Positions 52,592 to 61,294 of a DNA stretch of 64,000 nt are shown here, piece after piece (within the stretch, counting starts at the first letter, position 1; each line of letters starts with the position of its first letter). The DNA comes from Streptomyces xanthophaeus (GTDB lineage: Bacteria > Actinomycetota > Actinomycetes > Streptomycetales > Streptomycetaceae). Under the pieces are notes generated by a model. It worked only from the letters and a program-made list of their open reading frames with translations. It had not been told where the DNA came from and made no database searches. The translations under genes were made by a program, and so were the position numbers. The stretch spans positions 5,156,501 to 5,220,500 of the forward strand of contig NZ_CP076543.1 of NCBI RefSeq assembly GCF_030440515.1. The letters are read 5' to 3'.

Positions 52592-53150
52592 CGGCCTCGG
52601 CGGCGCGCCGCGCCGCCAGCTCGGCCACGTCGTCCAGGACCCCGGCGAGCTCGCCCGCGAGCGTCTCCGGGGCCAGGAAGCCCTCGGGGCCGAGCAGCTT
52701 GGGGATGCCCGGGATCGCGACGGAGCGCTCGGCGGGCAGCATGCCGAGGCGGGTGAGGACCGGCAGCAGCATCTCGGCGGCCGGGGCGCCGCCGGTGGGG
52801 CCGGCGCTGTAGCTGACGATGCCGACCGGCTTGCCCTTCCACTCGTTGTAGAGGAAGTCGATGGCGTTCTTGAAGGGGGCGGTGAAGCCGCCGTTGTACA
52901 TCGGCAGGACGAAGAGGAAGGCGTCGGCCGAGTCGACCAGGGCGCTCCAGTCGCGGGTGTGCTGATGCGCGTAGTTGCCGGTGGAGGCGTACTCGGGCTC
53001 GTCGAGGAAGGGCAGGGCGATCTCGGCGAGGTCGACGGAGGTGACGTCGAAGCCGCCCCGCTCACGGGCCTGCTCGGTGACCCAGCGGGCGAGCGGGCGG
53101 CCGGAGGAGGTGGGTCGGGTGGCGGCGGAGACGACGTGCAGGCGGGTCAT
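52581..53150 (-). CDS. NADPH-dependent FMN reductase family oxidoreductase
   Basis: 189 residues with a flavodoxin-like fold: LHVVSAATRPTSSGRPLARWV (phosphate loop), LPMYNGGFTAPFKNAIDFLYNEWKGKPVGIVSYSAG, typical of the NADPH-dependent FMN/quinone reductase family. It is divergent from a MarR regulator with several matching half-palindromes between, suggesting induction by a redox-active or toxic compound. Confidence 0.9.
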   Translation of the reverse strand: MTRLHVVSAATRPTSSGRPLARWVTEQARERGGFDVTSVDLAEIALPFLDEPEYASTGNYAHQHTRDWSALVDSADAFLFVLPMYNGGFTAPFKNAIDFLYNEWKGKPVGIVSYSAGPTGGAPAAEMLLPVLTRLGMLPAERSVAIPGIPKLLGPEGFLAPETLAGELAGVLDDVAELAARRAAEAVTV

Positions 53151-53180
53151 GGTGAGGACTCCCCGTTCGATGCTGTTGTT

Positions 53181-53244
53181 GATGTGTCACCTAATGAAAC
53201 CCAGGATCTGAATGACATGTCAACCAGATAAGTGATGTGTCACC
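53181..53244. promoter_or_regulatory. Three MarR-type operator candidates
   Basis: TGATGTGTCACC occurs at 53180-53191 and 53233-53244, and the perfect palindrome TGACATGTCA at 53213-53222. All share TGA-N4-TCA and lie between the divergent reductase and MarR starts. The last site reaches the MarR -10 region. Confidence 0.65.
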
Positions 53245-53265
53245 GACCTGGCTAGAGTGGCGGAC

Positions 53266-53748
53266 ATGACCCCCGCACCGGAGCCCGGGCCCCGCTGGCT
53301 CACCGAGTCCGAACAGGACGCCTGGTACGCGTGGCGGCGGATGTTCCCGCTGGTCAACGCCGAGATCGCGCGCGACCTCACGCAGGACAGCGGACTTTCC
53401 GAGGCCGACTACGACGTGCTGTCGGTACTCGGCTCCACGAACGGCCACCGTATGCGCATCAGCGCCCTGGCCGAGCTGATGCGCTGGTCCCGCAGCAGGC
53501 TGTCCCATCAGCTCACCCGCATGGAGCAGCGCGGCGCCGTCCGCCGCGAGGAGGTGGCCACCGACGGCCGCGGGGCGGAGGTCGTCCTCACCGACGCCGG
53601 CATCACCCTGATCACGGAGGCGGCCCCCCTCCACGTGGAATCCGTCCGCCGTCACCTGATCGACGCACTGACCCCGGACCAGCTGCGCACCCTGGCCGAG
53701 GTCGGCGAGGTCCTCCGCGAACGCCTGGGCGCCCGGCGCAAGGCCTGA
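53266..53748 (+). CDS. MarR family transcriptional regulator
   Basis: 160 residues. Winged helix: LSEADYDVLSVLGSTNGHRMRISALAELMRWSRSRLSHQLTRMEQRGAVRREEVATDGRGAEVVLTDAG. TAGAGT followed 7 bases later by ATG 53266 suggests leaderless transcription; GTG 53257 is an alternative. It probably represses the divergent flavin reductase and itself. Confidence 0.92.
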   Translation: MTPAPEPGPRWLTESEQDAWYAWRRMFPLVNAEIARDLTQDSGLSEADYDVLSVLGSTNGHRMRISALAELMRWSRSRLSHQLTRMEQRGAVRREEVATDGRGAEVVLTDAGITLITEAAPLHVESVRRHLIDALTPDQLRTLAEVGEVLRERLGARRKA

Positions 53749-53776
53749 ACCGGCCGGTCGGCCGCGCCCGCGGGTC

Positions 53777-54238
53777 TCAGACGGTGAATCCGGAGATCCG
53801 AACGTGCGCGACGTCTCCGGCCTCGTAGTCGAGCTCGATGTGCACCCCGTCCGCGAGCCGGTGGCCGTCCTCGTCCCTGAACGGCGTGGGGCCGTGCAGT
53901 TGCGGATACCCGCACGCGTCGGCGCTCGAGCAGTACTCCTCCGAGATCTCCGTGTCGGGATAGGAGGCGCGCAGCCATGCCGCCACCTCCTGGCGGGGCG
54001 CACGGAAGTCCAGCTTGTACGAGGCGCTCATCCACTGGCTCGTGGTGCAGTTCCGGTCGCGCGTCCCCGCGGGCAGCTCGGCGGCGCGGGCGAAATGGGC
54101 AGCCTTGTCACAGGGCGCGCCCAGGTCGCCGCCGAAAGCGGCCCACCACAGGGACGCCCACCAGCCTCCGGCGGCCAGTACGGCCGTCGTGCCGGTGATC
54201 GCGAGCCACCTCGTGAGGCGCTTGCGTACTACGGTCAT
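53777..54238 (-). CDS. Membrane-anchored small extracytoplasmic protein
   Basis: 153 residues. A basic start and one helix (WLAITGTTAVLAAGGWWASLWWAAF) precede a 110-residue outside domain with four cysteines (GAPCDKAA, DRNCTTS, EEYCSSADACGYP), suggesting two disulfides. No family recognised. A perfect palindrome (54266-54281) lies in its promoter region. Confidence 0.7.
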   Translation of the reverse strand: MTVVRKRLTRWLAITGTTAVLAAGGWWASLWWAAFGGDLGAPCDKAAHFARAAELPAGTRDRNCTTSQWMSASYKLDFRAPRQEVAAWLRASYPDTEISEEYCSSADACGYPQLHGPTPFRDEDGHRLADGVHIELDYEAGDVAHVRISGFTV

Positions 54239-54265
54239 AACTGAAGAACCCCCTGGTCACCATCA

Positions 54266-54281
54266 CTTGAACATGTTCAAG
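54266..54281. promoter_or_regulatory. Perfect 16-bp palindrome upstream of the small membrane protein
   Basis: CTTGAACATGTTCAAG is nested inside outer arms GAACCCCC (54246-54253) and GGGGGTTC (about 54291-54299), 35-40 bp apart. The GAAC-AT-GTTC core lacks the four-base spacing of the actinobacterial LexA box. Confidence 0.55.
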
Positions 54282-54372
54282 GATGCGATCGGGGGGTTCC
54301 TGGTTCCACAACCGCCCGAAGATCACGACGACGGGGTGAGGTGACGGGGCGACCGGGCCCCGCGGGCCTTCC

Positions 54373-55713
54373 CTACGGCCGCCAGGGGACGCGGTGCTCG
54401 GCCAGGTGGGCCAGCACCGAGTGGTTCGCCTCCCAGCCGTCCGGGAATTTGACCGTCACGCCCAGCTGCACCGGCTCCGTCGACGGATGGTCGTCCAGCA
54501 GCTCCGCTATGCCCGCCCGGGCCACCACCACGCACGCGTGCCGGTGCCGGGAGGCCAGCACGCACAGGCGGCCCGTCTCCAGGTGGAAGGCCGTCGCGTC
54601 CGGGCGGCCCGACAGCGGGTGGAGGACCACCGTGAGGTCGTACTCACGGCCCTGGAGCCGGTTCGCGGTGTCCACCGTGACCCCCGTGACCCCGAGCGAG
54701 GCCAGCGCCGCGCGGACCGCGGCCGCCTGGTCGCGGTGGGCCGTGCCGACCGCGATCCGGTCCGCCGTCAGCGGGGCCGGGTCCGGGAACTGCTCGTCCG
54801 AGGTCACCGCCCCGCGGTCCAGCGCCCGGCGCACCACCAGGGCCACCGCCCGCACCGCCTCCGGGTCCGTGCGCGGGGTGTGCCGCGCCGGCAGCTCCAG
54901 CAGGCCCCAGCCCGCCTCGGCCGCCTCGTCCAGCACCCGGTCCGGGCCCGACCCGTCCGAGGCCACCCCGTACGACAGCCGCCGCTCGCCCGGGCCCGTA
55001 CCGCTGCGGAACTGCGTGTACGGGTAGAAGGCACGGGAGACCAGCGGCGCCGCCGTCGCCGGGAGCCGCCAGGACACCGGCAGCCGGTGCTGCGGCAGTT
55101 GCGGGTTGTGCGCCAGCAGAGTGCTCACCGCCGAGGCGGACGGATCGTAGGACAGACCCGCCCACTGCTCCGCCCCGACCACGCTGAACGGGTCCAACTG
55201 CCCCGGATCACCGACGAACAGCGCCCGCTCGAACAGCCCGGCCACGGCCAGCAGCGCGTCCGAGCGCATCTGGTACGCCTCGTCGACGATGGCGTGCTGC
55301 CAGGGCTCCACATCCTTGACGAAGGCCCACTTCGCCGCCGTGGAGATGGTGATCGGCAGCTCCGCCAGGTCCTTCGGCTTGGCCGACAGGGTGACCGAGG
55401 GCAGCTCGCGCAACGCCGGGTCGTAGGCGTCCCCGTCACTGCTGTGCAGTCGGCCCACCTTCAGCTCCGGGTCCTTCTCGGCGAGACGCAGCACCAGGTC
55501 GTCGACCTGCGCGTTGGTCTGCGCCACCACCATCAGGCGGCGCCCGGCCCCCGCCAGCTCCCGGGCCGCGCGCACCACGAGCGTGGACTTGCCGGCTCCG
55601 GGCGGGGAATCGACGACCACACCCCGCTCGGTCCCGTGCAGGGTGTCGGCCAGGATCGCGGCGGTCGCCCGGGCGGCCGCCGCGCCCGGGTCGAAGGGAG
55701 CGGTCGTGGTCAC
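54373..55713 (-). CDS. SF1 (Upf1/UvrD-like) helicase, third gene of the nuclease-helicase operon
   Basis: 446 residues. Helicase motifs in order: I DSPPGAGKSTLVVRAA, Ia LMVVAQTNAQVDDLV, II AIVDEAYQM (DEAY), III ALFVGDPGQLDPF, IV-like WRLPATAAPLVSRAFYP, V VDTANRLQGREYDLTVV, VI LCVLASRHRHACVVV. The compact two-domain form is like SF1B helicases of the Upf1/Dna2 group. GTG 55713 overlaps the stop of the upstream gene (GTGA). The catalytic set appears complete. Confidence 0.88.
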   Translation of the reverse strand: MTTTAPFDPGAAAARATAAILADTLHGTERGVVVDSPPGAGKSTLVVRAARELAGAGRRLMVVAQTNAQVDDLVLRLAEKDPELKVGRLHSSDGDAYDPALRELPSVTLSAKPKDLAELPITISTAAKWAFVKDVEPWQHAIVDEAYQMRSDALLAVAGLFERALFVGDPGQLDPFSVVGAEQWAGLSYDPSASAVSTLLAHNPQLPQHRLPVSWRLPATAAPLVSRAFYPYTQFRSGTGPGERRLSYGVASDGSGPDRVLDEAAEAGWGLLELPARHTPRTDPEAVRAVALVVRRALDRGAVTSDEQFPDPAPLTADRIAVGTAHRDQAAAVRAALASLGVTGVTVDTANRLQGREYDLTVVLHPLSGRPDATAFHLETGRLCVLASRHRHACVVVARAGIAELLDDHPSTEPVQLGVTVKFPDGWEANHSVLAHLAEHRVPWRP

Positions 55714-57293
55714 AGCAGGTCCTCGTCGGTCACGGAGTCGGGCAGGGGAAGGGCGCCCGCCGATCCCGGCGGGCCACCGTGCGTCCACGGGGTCTGCTCG
55801 GGCTCCGGGAGTTTCGGGCCGCCGCGCGCGTCGTGCTCGAAGAGCGTCCAGCAGAGCCGGTCACCCTTCTCTGGGACCGTCCCCGGCTCGGGGTCCCGGC
55901 CGCGGCCCATCTTGTCGAGGAGCCGCAGCACCAGCCGCCCGTCCTCCTCGAAGCGGACGAACTGTGCGCTCTGCGGGCGCCCCTCCAGCGAACGGAACAC
56001 CTTCCCGCCGCCCTCGTCCGCGAGCTGCGGCCGGTCCTCCGTCACCACGGTCACCAGCGGGCGCGGACTCGGCCGCTTCGACTCCGTCCACTCCATCACC
56101 ACCTCGGTGACCTCACCGGCGAAGGCCTCGCCCGCCAGCCGCCGGCCCGCCATCACCAGCGGGTCGTCCAAGGCCTCCTGCGCGTCGAGCCGCACCTGCT
56201 CGGTCTCCCGCGTGGCCAGCTTCTGGGCCGCCGTCACCGCGTCGTCGCGGCGCGGCTGCGGCGGCTCGCCCGCCCGTACGCGGTCCCGGTGGCCGGTGTA
56301 GGACCAGCGGTCACGCGTCCAGCGTTCCTCCGCGCGCTCGCCCGGCGGCAGGGCGCGCAGCAGGTCGATCGCCTCCCAGGTCCTCGACCAGGTGCCCGAC
56401 AGCTGGGACTCGACCAGCCGGTGCACCTCCAGCTCGGCCGCCCGGACATGGCGGTCGTCGTTGCCGGGGCCGGCCGCCAGGGCCGAGCGCGCGGCGTCGT
56501 AACGGGCGATGGCGGGAGCCAGCAGCTTGTTGTCGAAAGCCGGATCGGTGGCCGGACCGGCGGGCGGGCACAGCAGCTGGCCGTCCTTGTCACGGCCCAG
56601 CTCCGCCCGGTGCGCCTCCTCGGAGCCCGAACGGCCCTCGGGCGGGTCGATCCAGCCCAGGAGCGCACCCAGGTGCTGGTCCTCCAGATTGCTCTGGCCC
56701 GTGGCCCAGTGCCGGGACAGCAGGTCCGTGGCCGACAGCAGCATCGACGAGCCGGGCACCCGCGAGCGCTCGGCGAGGTGGGTGAACCAGCGGCCGAGCA
56801 TCGGCACCTGCGAGGGCGCCGGATACGGATTGTCCGGATCCTCCTCGGCGGTGCGCCGGAACCGCATCGAGCGCCCCAGCAGCCGTACGTACTCGATGCC
56901 CGCCCGGCTCGGCACGATCAGCTGCGGCGCGTCCACGCACAGCTCCGTCTCGACCTTGACCCGCTTGCCCGTCTCCGGGTCCGTCTCGCTGCGCTCGGCC
57001 GGCTCCACGACGTCCGCGTACGCGTCGATGTGGGTCAGCACCTGCACGGCCAGGTCCGCGAGGAAGGCCCAGCGCCGGTCGCGGTCGCGCGGCTGGGGTA
57101 TCACGAACACCCGCGGCGCGTGCCGGTCGGTGCCGACCATGGCGCCGAGCGGGGCACCCGCCTCACCGGCCGTGGTCAGCGGTACGAACACCATCGGGCG
57201 CTCGCTCAGATGGCGGTGCCGCACGGTCGCGAGCGGCTGGGCGCGACCCGCGCGTACGGCCTCCAGCCGGGCCAGGGTGCTCAGCAGGGACAT
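55710..57293 (-). CDS. 527-aa protein of unknown function between nuclease and helicase
   Basis: 527 residues. No known motif recognised. N-terminal part (VFVPLTTAGEAGAPLGAMVG, VFVIPQPRDRDRRWAFLADLAVQVLTHIDAY) is alpha/beta. The middle has a long helical region (AARSALAAGPGNDDRHVRAAELEVHRLVESQLSGTWSRTWEAIDLL), and the last 150 residues are beta-rich (FAGEVTEVVMEWTESKRPSPRPLVTVVTEDR, FVRFEEDGRLVLRLLDK), possibly an OB- or SH3-like module that could contact DNA. Overlaps at both ends (13 bp with the nuclease, 4 bp with the helicase) show it is an integral part of the operon. Confidence 0.75.
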   Translation of the reverse strand: MSLLSTLARLEAVRAGRAQPLATVRHRHLSERPMVFVPLTTAGEAGAPLGAMVGTDRHAPRVFVIPQPRDRDRRWAFLADLAVQVLTHIDAYADVVEPAERSETDPETGKRVKVETELCVDAPQLIVPSRAGIEYVRLLGRSMRFRRTAEEDPDNPYPAPSQVPMLGRWFTHLAERSRVPGSSMLLSATDLLSRHWATGQSNLEDQHLGALLGWIDPPEGRSGSEEAHRAELGRDKDGQLLCPPAGPATDPAFDNKLLAPAIARYDAARSALAAGPGNDDRHVRAAELEVHRLVESQLSGTWSRTWEAIDLLRALPPGERAEERWTRDRWSYTGHRDRVRAGEPPQPRRDDAVTAAQKLATRETEQVRLDAQEALDDPLVMAGRRLAGEAFAGEVTEVVMEWTESKRPSPRPLVTVVTEDRPQLADEGGGKVFRSLEGRPQSAQFVRFEEDGRLVLRLLDKMGRGRDPEPGTVPEKGDRLCWTLFEHDARGGPKLPEPEQTPWTHGGPPGSAGALPLPDSVTDEDLL

Positions 57294-58474
57294 GCGGGGG
57301 TCTCCGGGGCAAGATGCGGCGGACGCGCGGCGGCCAGTTCCAGGGCCTCGGCGCGCAGCCGGGCGGCGCGGTGCAGTGCGGCGGCGGTCGGATCCTCGGC
57401 GCAGCCGGCCCCGGCGGCCGCCGCCAGGGCGGCCTCGACGGTGGTCAGCGCGCCCAGCTCACCCCGTACCGACCGGCCCAGCGCGGTGACCTGGTCGGCG
57501 GCGCGGGCCCGGTCACGGCAGTGGAAGGCGAGCTCGCAGGCGGCCAGGCACTCGGGGGCGTAGGCGGCGTCGACGGCGGACACCGCCAGGTCCAGCTCCT
57601 CGGCGGTCCGCGTCGCCGGGTCGAAGCTGAGGCCCTCCGGCAGGGCGGCGGCCAGCTCCTCGACGCGGGTCAGCCGGTCCAGCTGGCGCCGGGTCACGGA
57701 GCGCTCGCGGCGGATGTCGACGGGGGAGGCGGCCGGCAGGTTGGAGAAGTCCTTCGGGCAGACCAGCAGCACGGTGTGCCCGACCTCGGCGCCGGGCAGT
57801 TTCGCGGCGGTCTTCTCCAGGGCCAGCACGTAGACGGCGGCCTGCCGGGCGGCGGCGCCCACCTTCGCGGCGTCGGCGGCGCCGTCGATCATCGGGAACG
57901 ACTTGATCTCCACGACCGTCCAGCGGCCGTCGGGGTGGACGACGACGGCGTCGGGCTCCAGGTAGGCGGGGGAGCCGGCCACCTCCAGCGCGAGCATCGG
58001 ATGGTCCAGCAGCGTCCAGGCCCCGCTGTCCCGGCCGGCGGCGGTCGCCTCGCGCAGGGCGAGCGCGGTCCGGGCGGCGCGGCCCTCGGGGCCGGCGGCG
58101 GTCAGATCGGGGACGCGGGCACCGGCCCCGGGGGACCCGGGAGGCTCGGCGGCGGGCGCGAGGTGCGCGTGCACCAGCCGCAGGAGCTCGGCGCCGCCGT
58201 CGCCCTTGACCTTGGCCTCGAAGGAGTTCCCGCGGACTATGGCGAACTGCGACTGCCCGAAGGACGCGGGCGAGCCGAGCGCCGAGGCGAGGGCGGTCTT
58301 GTCCACACCGGCGCCGTCGAGCAGGGCGCGTCTGCCGCAGCCGGGATTGGCGGCTAGGGCCGCCAGCGCCCGGGCGTCGAGCGGACGGGGCGGCACGGCG
58401 GGGCCGCGCAGACCGGCGAGCCGCTGCCGCAGAGTCGTCGGCTGCGCGGGGCTGCTGGGCGGGTAGGAGCTCAC
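57281..58474 (-). CDS. PD-(D/E)XK nuclease with four-cysteine (Fe-S type) pattern
   Basis: 397 residues. RecB/Cas4-type nuclease motifs: E86 in VRGNSFEAKV, D175 in YLEPDAVVVHPDG, E189-x-K191 in VVEIKSF, and Q211-x3-Y215 in ARQAAVYVLALEK. One Cys near the N-terminus (C46, NPGCGRRALLDG) and three near the C-terminus (C309, C313, C319 in CLAACELAFHC) flank the nuclease core, the arrangement of the iron-sulfur staple in AddB, Cas4 and Dna2. First gene of a three-gene overlapping operon ending in an SF1 helicase. GTG 58474 is used; GTG 58498 is possible. Confidence 0.8.
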   Translation of the reverse strand: MSSYPPSSPAQPTTLRQRLAGLRGPAVPPRPLDARALAALAANPGCGRRALLDGAGVDKTALASALGSPASFGQSQFAIVRGNSFEAKVKGDGGAELLRLVHAHLAPAAEPPGSPGAGARVPDLTAAGPEGRAARTALALREATAAGRDSGAWTLLDHPMLALEVAGSPAYLEPDAVVVHPDGRWTVVEIKSFPMIDGAADAAKVGAAARQAAVYVLALEKTAAKLPGAEVGHTVLLVCPKDFSNLPAASPVDIRRERSVTRRQLDRLTRVEELAAALPEGLSFDPATRTAEELDLAVSAVDAAYAPECLAACELAFHCRDRARAADQVTALGRSVRGELGALTTVEAALAAAAGAGCAEDPTAAALHRAARLRAEALELAAARPPHLAPETPACPC

Positions 58475-58584
58475 CCGCGGAAGTGTCCCATCCGCCACTG
58501 ACAATCGGGGACCTGGCGCGGAAACCGGCCGTCGCAGCGGGTGATGGATGATGGACGGACCTCGAACGAACCTGGAGAATTCAC

Positions 58585-59178
58585 ATGGCCCCCCGCATCC
58601 TGCTGGCCCGCCACGGCCAGACGGCGTGGTCCCAGCTAGGCAAGCACACCGGACGCACGGACGTGCCGATGCTGGAGGAGGGCAGGCTGGGCGCGAAGCT
58701 GCTCGGCGAGCGGCTGGCCCGTGACCCGTGGCGGGGACTGCCGGGCGTCGAGGTCCGCACCAGCCCGCTGGTGCGCGCGAGCGAGAGCTGCGACCTGGCG
58801 GGCTTCGGCGCGCGGGCCGAGCCGTGGGACGCGCTGATGGAGTGGGACTACGGCGACTACGAGGGCATGACCCCGGCCGAGATCCAGGCCGTCCGGCCGG
58901 GCTGGCTGATCTGGCGCGACGGGGTCCCGGGCGGTGAGTCCGTCGCCGATGTGGCGGCCCGCGCGGACGAGGTCGTCGCCTGGGCCCGTTCGGCGGAGCG
59001 CGATGTCCTGGTCTTCGCGCACGGGCACATCCTGCGGACGCTGGCCGCGCGCTGGCTGGGCTTCGAAGCCTCCTTCGGTGCCCGCATCCGGCTGGAGCCG
59101 ACGTCCCTGTCGGTGCTGGGCTGGGCGTACGGCGCGCCGGCGCTGGAACGCTGGAACGACACCGGTCACCTCGCGTAG
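58585..59178 (+). CDS. Histidine phosphatase (phosphoglycerate-mutase-like) family protein
   Basis: 197 residues. The catalytic His is in [12 protein letters not shown], with [12 protein letters not shown] and the second His in [19 protein letters not shown]. Acid Glu is in [11 protein letters not shown]. Members of this subgroup dephosphorylate small sugar phosphates or act as mutase-like phosphatases. GGAGAATTCAC precedes the ATG. It is divergent from the nuclease operon. Confidence 0.9.
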   Translation: MAPRILLARHGQTAWSQLGKHTGRTDVPMLEEGRLGAKLLGERLARDPWRGLPGVEVRTSPLVRASESCDLAGFGARAEPWDALMEWDYGDYEGMTPAEIQAVRPGWLIWRDGVPGGESVADVAARADEVVAWARSAERDVLVFAHGHILRTLAARWLGFEASFGARIRLEPTSLSVLGWAYGAPALERWNDTGHLA

Positions 59179-59732
59179 CGGTGGCCTGACCGTCTGTCGG
59201 GCTCGGGCCGTGTGCCGGGCTCTGCCCGGACCCGCGCCTCAAACGCCGGCGAGGCTGGAAATGCGGGCCCGTGCCTCGGTGGGTGGCGGGGCTGGAAGTG
59301 GCGGGCTTGTCGGTAGGTGGCGGGGTGGGGGGCCGGGGCGGGGTGTCTCCTCGGCTCGGCGCGTGCGGGCTTGTCTCGGTTGTTCTCGGTGGTTGCGCGC
59401 TCGTCCTGCGGGGACACCCCGCCCCGTCCCCCCACCCCCCACGCCGTCGCTGTCGAAGCCCCGCCGTGGGGCGGGGACACGCAGGAGGGTCCCCGCAGGA
59501 CGAGGCGCGACCGCGGCCGTCTGGCCGGGACAAGCCCGAAGGCGCCGAGCCGAGGAGACCCTCGTGCGGGGCACCGCCCCACACCACCCAGCCCCGCCGG
59601 CGATTGAGGCGCGGGTCCGGGCGGAGCCCGGCGAGGATCCGGACCCGCCGTGAACTGCCGAGCACCCCGCAGGGGCACGGGCGGAGCCCGGTGTGGATCC
59701 GGACCCGCCGTACGCCGAGCACCCCGCAGGGG
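59179..59732. other. 554-bp repeat-rich gap
   Basis: No gene seen. It contains a unit of the dispersed CGCGCCTCAAACGCCGGC repeat (about 59215-59255), the long inverted-repeat element (59326-59596), an inverse dispersed-repeat unit (59600-59635) and a direct repeat that enters the end of the next gene. Confidence 0.75.
59326..59596. repeat. Long inverted-repeat element, copy B
   Basis: Left arm 59343-59418 and right arm 59488-59562 are largely complementary, with GTGTCTCCTCGGCTCGGCGC and CTCGTCCTGCGGGGAC as shared cores. The right flank (GGGGCACCGCCCCACACCAC) is the reverse complement of the left flank of copy A at 327-603, so the two copies are inverted relative to each other. Confidence 0.75.
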
Positions 59733-59735
59733 CTA
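59635..59735. repeat. Imperfect direct repeat overlapping the NsdA-like gene's stop
   Basis: GGATCCGGACCCGCCGT and GCCGAGCACCCCGCAGGGGC recur with a period of about 59-61 bp. The second copy reaches the TAG of the minus-strand gene. Confidence 0.65.
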
Positions 59736-61052
59736 GGTCGAGGCGTGCCTCGTCAGGAAGGACCCCACCCGGGGGGAGCGCTGGTGGGGGACCAGGGTGG
59801 CGGCCGTTTCCGTGAGCATCGAGCGGACCCGCGTCGACTGGACCTCCGCGAGGAGGTCCAGCACGCGGCCCCCCGCCCACGCCGCCTCGTCCGGGGCCCC
59901 CGCGCGGGCCAGGTCGCCGGCCAGCTCGGCGGTGTAGAGGGCCACGTTCCGGGCGAAGTGCGGGTCCTGGAGGTCGGCGGCGCGGCGGGCGTGCCGGGCC
60001 GCGCGGGCGTGTTCGCCGAGGGCCGACCAGCAGCGCGCCTCCAGGGACTCCAGTTCCGCCTGCCCGAAGAAGGACATCCACTCGGGGTCGGCGTCCGACT
60101 CGCCGCGGGAGAACTCCGTGTGCGCCCGGGTCAGCGCCTCCTCGCAGGCCTTGCGGTCGGCCAGCCCCGCCCAGCCGCCCGCCTCCCGCAGCGCGAGCAG
60201 GGACAGCAGCCGCGGGGAACCGAGGGAGCGGGCGGCGCGGCGGCCCGCCTGGGCGGCCCGTACCGCCTCGCGGGAGCGGCCGCAGTCCCGGGCCAGGAAG
60301 GCCATGTTGCTGAAGGCGTGCGCCTCCAGGCCCGCGTCCCGCGCGACCCGGGCCGTCGCCAGAGCCTCCGCGTAGTGCGAGCGGGCGTCGTCGAAGCGGC
60401 CCGAGTCGTGGGCCAGCCAGCCGACGGAGACGGCCAGTTCACCGGCGCCCGAGTGCAGCCGGTCCTCGGTGGACTGCCGGGTGGCTCCCGCGTCGAGCAG
60501 CGCGTAGGCGGTGCGCAGGGGTTCGGCGGCCCGCCGGTAGAGGGCGTCGGCGCCGTGCCGGTCGTCCAGCAGGCGGATCTGGCGTACCGCGTCCTCGACG
60601 GCGGCGGCCTCGGACTCGCCGGCGCGGGAGGGGAGCCGGCGGGTGTCGCCGAGCAGGGTGAGGCTGAGCGTCGCGGCCGCCACGGTCGCGGAGCCGCCCG
60701 CCATGAACGCGCGACGCAGCACGTCGCTCTCCTTGGCACTGGAAGGGGAACGGTGGAAGGGGACGGAGAGGGGATCGCGCTGGGCCGAGCGGCCTCGGAC
60801 GCTCTCGCGGGGGGAGAAGCCCAGATCGGCCAGGGCGCGGCCGGGGAACATGTGGAGGAAGACCCGCTCGTAGGCGTAGTTGGGGCAGCGGATCTCGCCG
60901 GACTCGACCCGGCCGATGTAGCGCGCGTCGCAGGAAACCGTTTCTCCGATCTCCTTCGCGGCTCGGCGTACCAGGGCCGCGAACTCGGCCGGGGAGTGCT
61001 GCCCGCGCAGCCGCCGGAACGTGGAGTTGGGTGAGTGGGGGGACGCCGCCAT
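59733..61052 (-). CDS. NsdA-like XRE/TPR regulator
   Basis: 439 residues. A divergent N-terminal helix-turn-helix (SPAEFAALVRRAAKEIGETVSCDARYIGRVESGEIRCP) is followed by FLHMFPGRALADLGFSP and a helical TPR-like region (LAHDSGRFDDARSHYAEALATARVARDAGLEAHAFSNMAFLARDCGRSREAVRAAQAGRRAA). A hydrophobic stretch (AFMAGGSATVAAATLSLTLL) sits in the middle. This is the architecture of NsdA, a negative regulator of sporulation and antibiotics in S. coelicolor. The protein is somewhat shorter, so it may be a paralogue. ATG 61052 follows AGAGGTCACG. Confidence 0.85.
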   Translation of the reverse strand: MAASPHSPNSTFRRLRGQHSPAEFAALVRRAAKEIGETVSCDARYIGRVESGEIRCPNYAYERVFLHMFPGRALADLGFSPRESVRGRSAQRDPLSVPFHRSPSSAKESDVLRRAFMAGGSATVAAATLSLTLLGDTRRLPSRAGESEAAAVEDAVRQIRLLDDRHGADALYRRAAEPLRTAYALLDAGATRQSTEDRLHSGAGELAVSVGWLAHDSGRFDDARSHYAEALATARVARDAGLEAHAFSNMAFLARDCGRSREAVRAAQAGRRAARSLGSPRLLSLLALREAGGWAGLADRKACEEALTRAHTEFSRGESDADPEWMSFFGQAELESLEARCWSALGEHARAARHARRAADLQDPHFARNVALYTAELAGDLARAGAPDEAAWAGGRVLDLLAEVQSTRVRSMLTETAATLVPHQRSPRVGSFLTRHAST

Positions 61053-61294
61053 GGACGTGACCTCTCTGGCAAGGAACGCAGCACCGGTGCTGTGACTGGG
61101 GGTCCGGCGCGCATGAACGTACCGCCAGCGAGGGGGTGTTCATGCGATGTTTGGCTACAAAACGGATATCTCACCCGCGATCCGCCATGAACTGCCATCC
61201 TTTGCGGCGTCTTGCCACCGCACCCGTTGACGTTCCCGTGCGTTGAACCCATGCGGATACGGATCGAGGAGGGGTTCCCTTGTTGGAGGGCGGC

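Noticed and set aside
54266..54281. SOS (LexA) box
   Set aside because: The GAAC and GTTC halves are two bases apart instead of four, and no SOS gene follows.
57281..59722. N-terminal extension of the nuclease across the phosphatase and repeat region to 813 residues
   Set aside because: The added part is antisense of the histidine phosphatase gene and of repeats, with Arg/Pro-rich composition typical of shadow frames.
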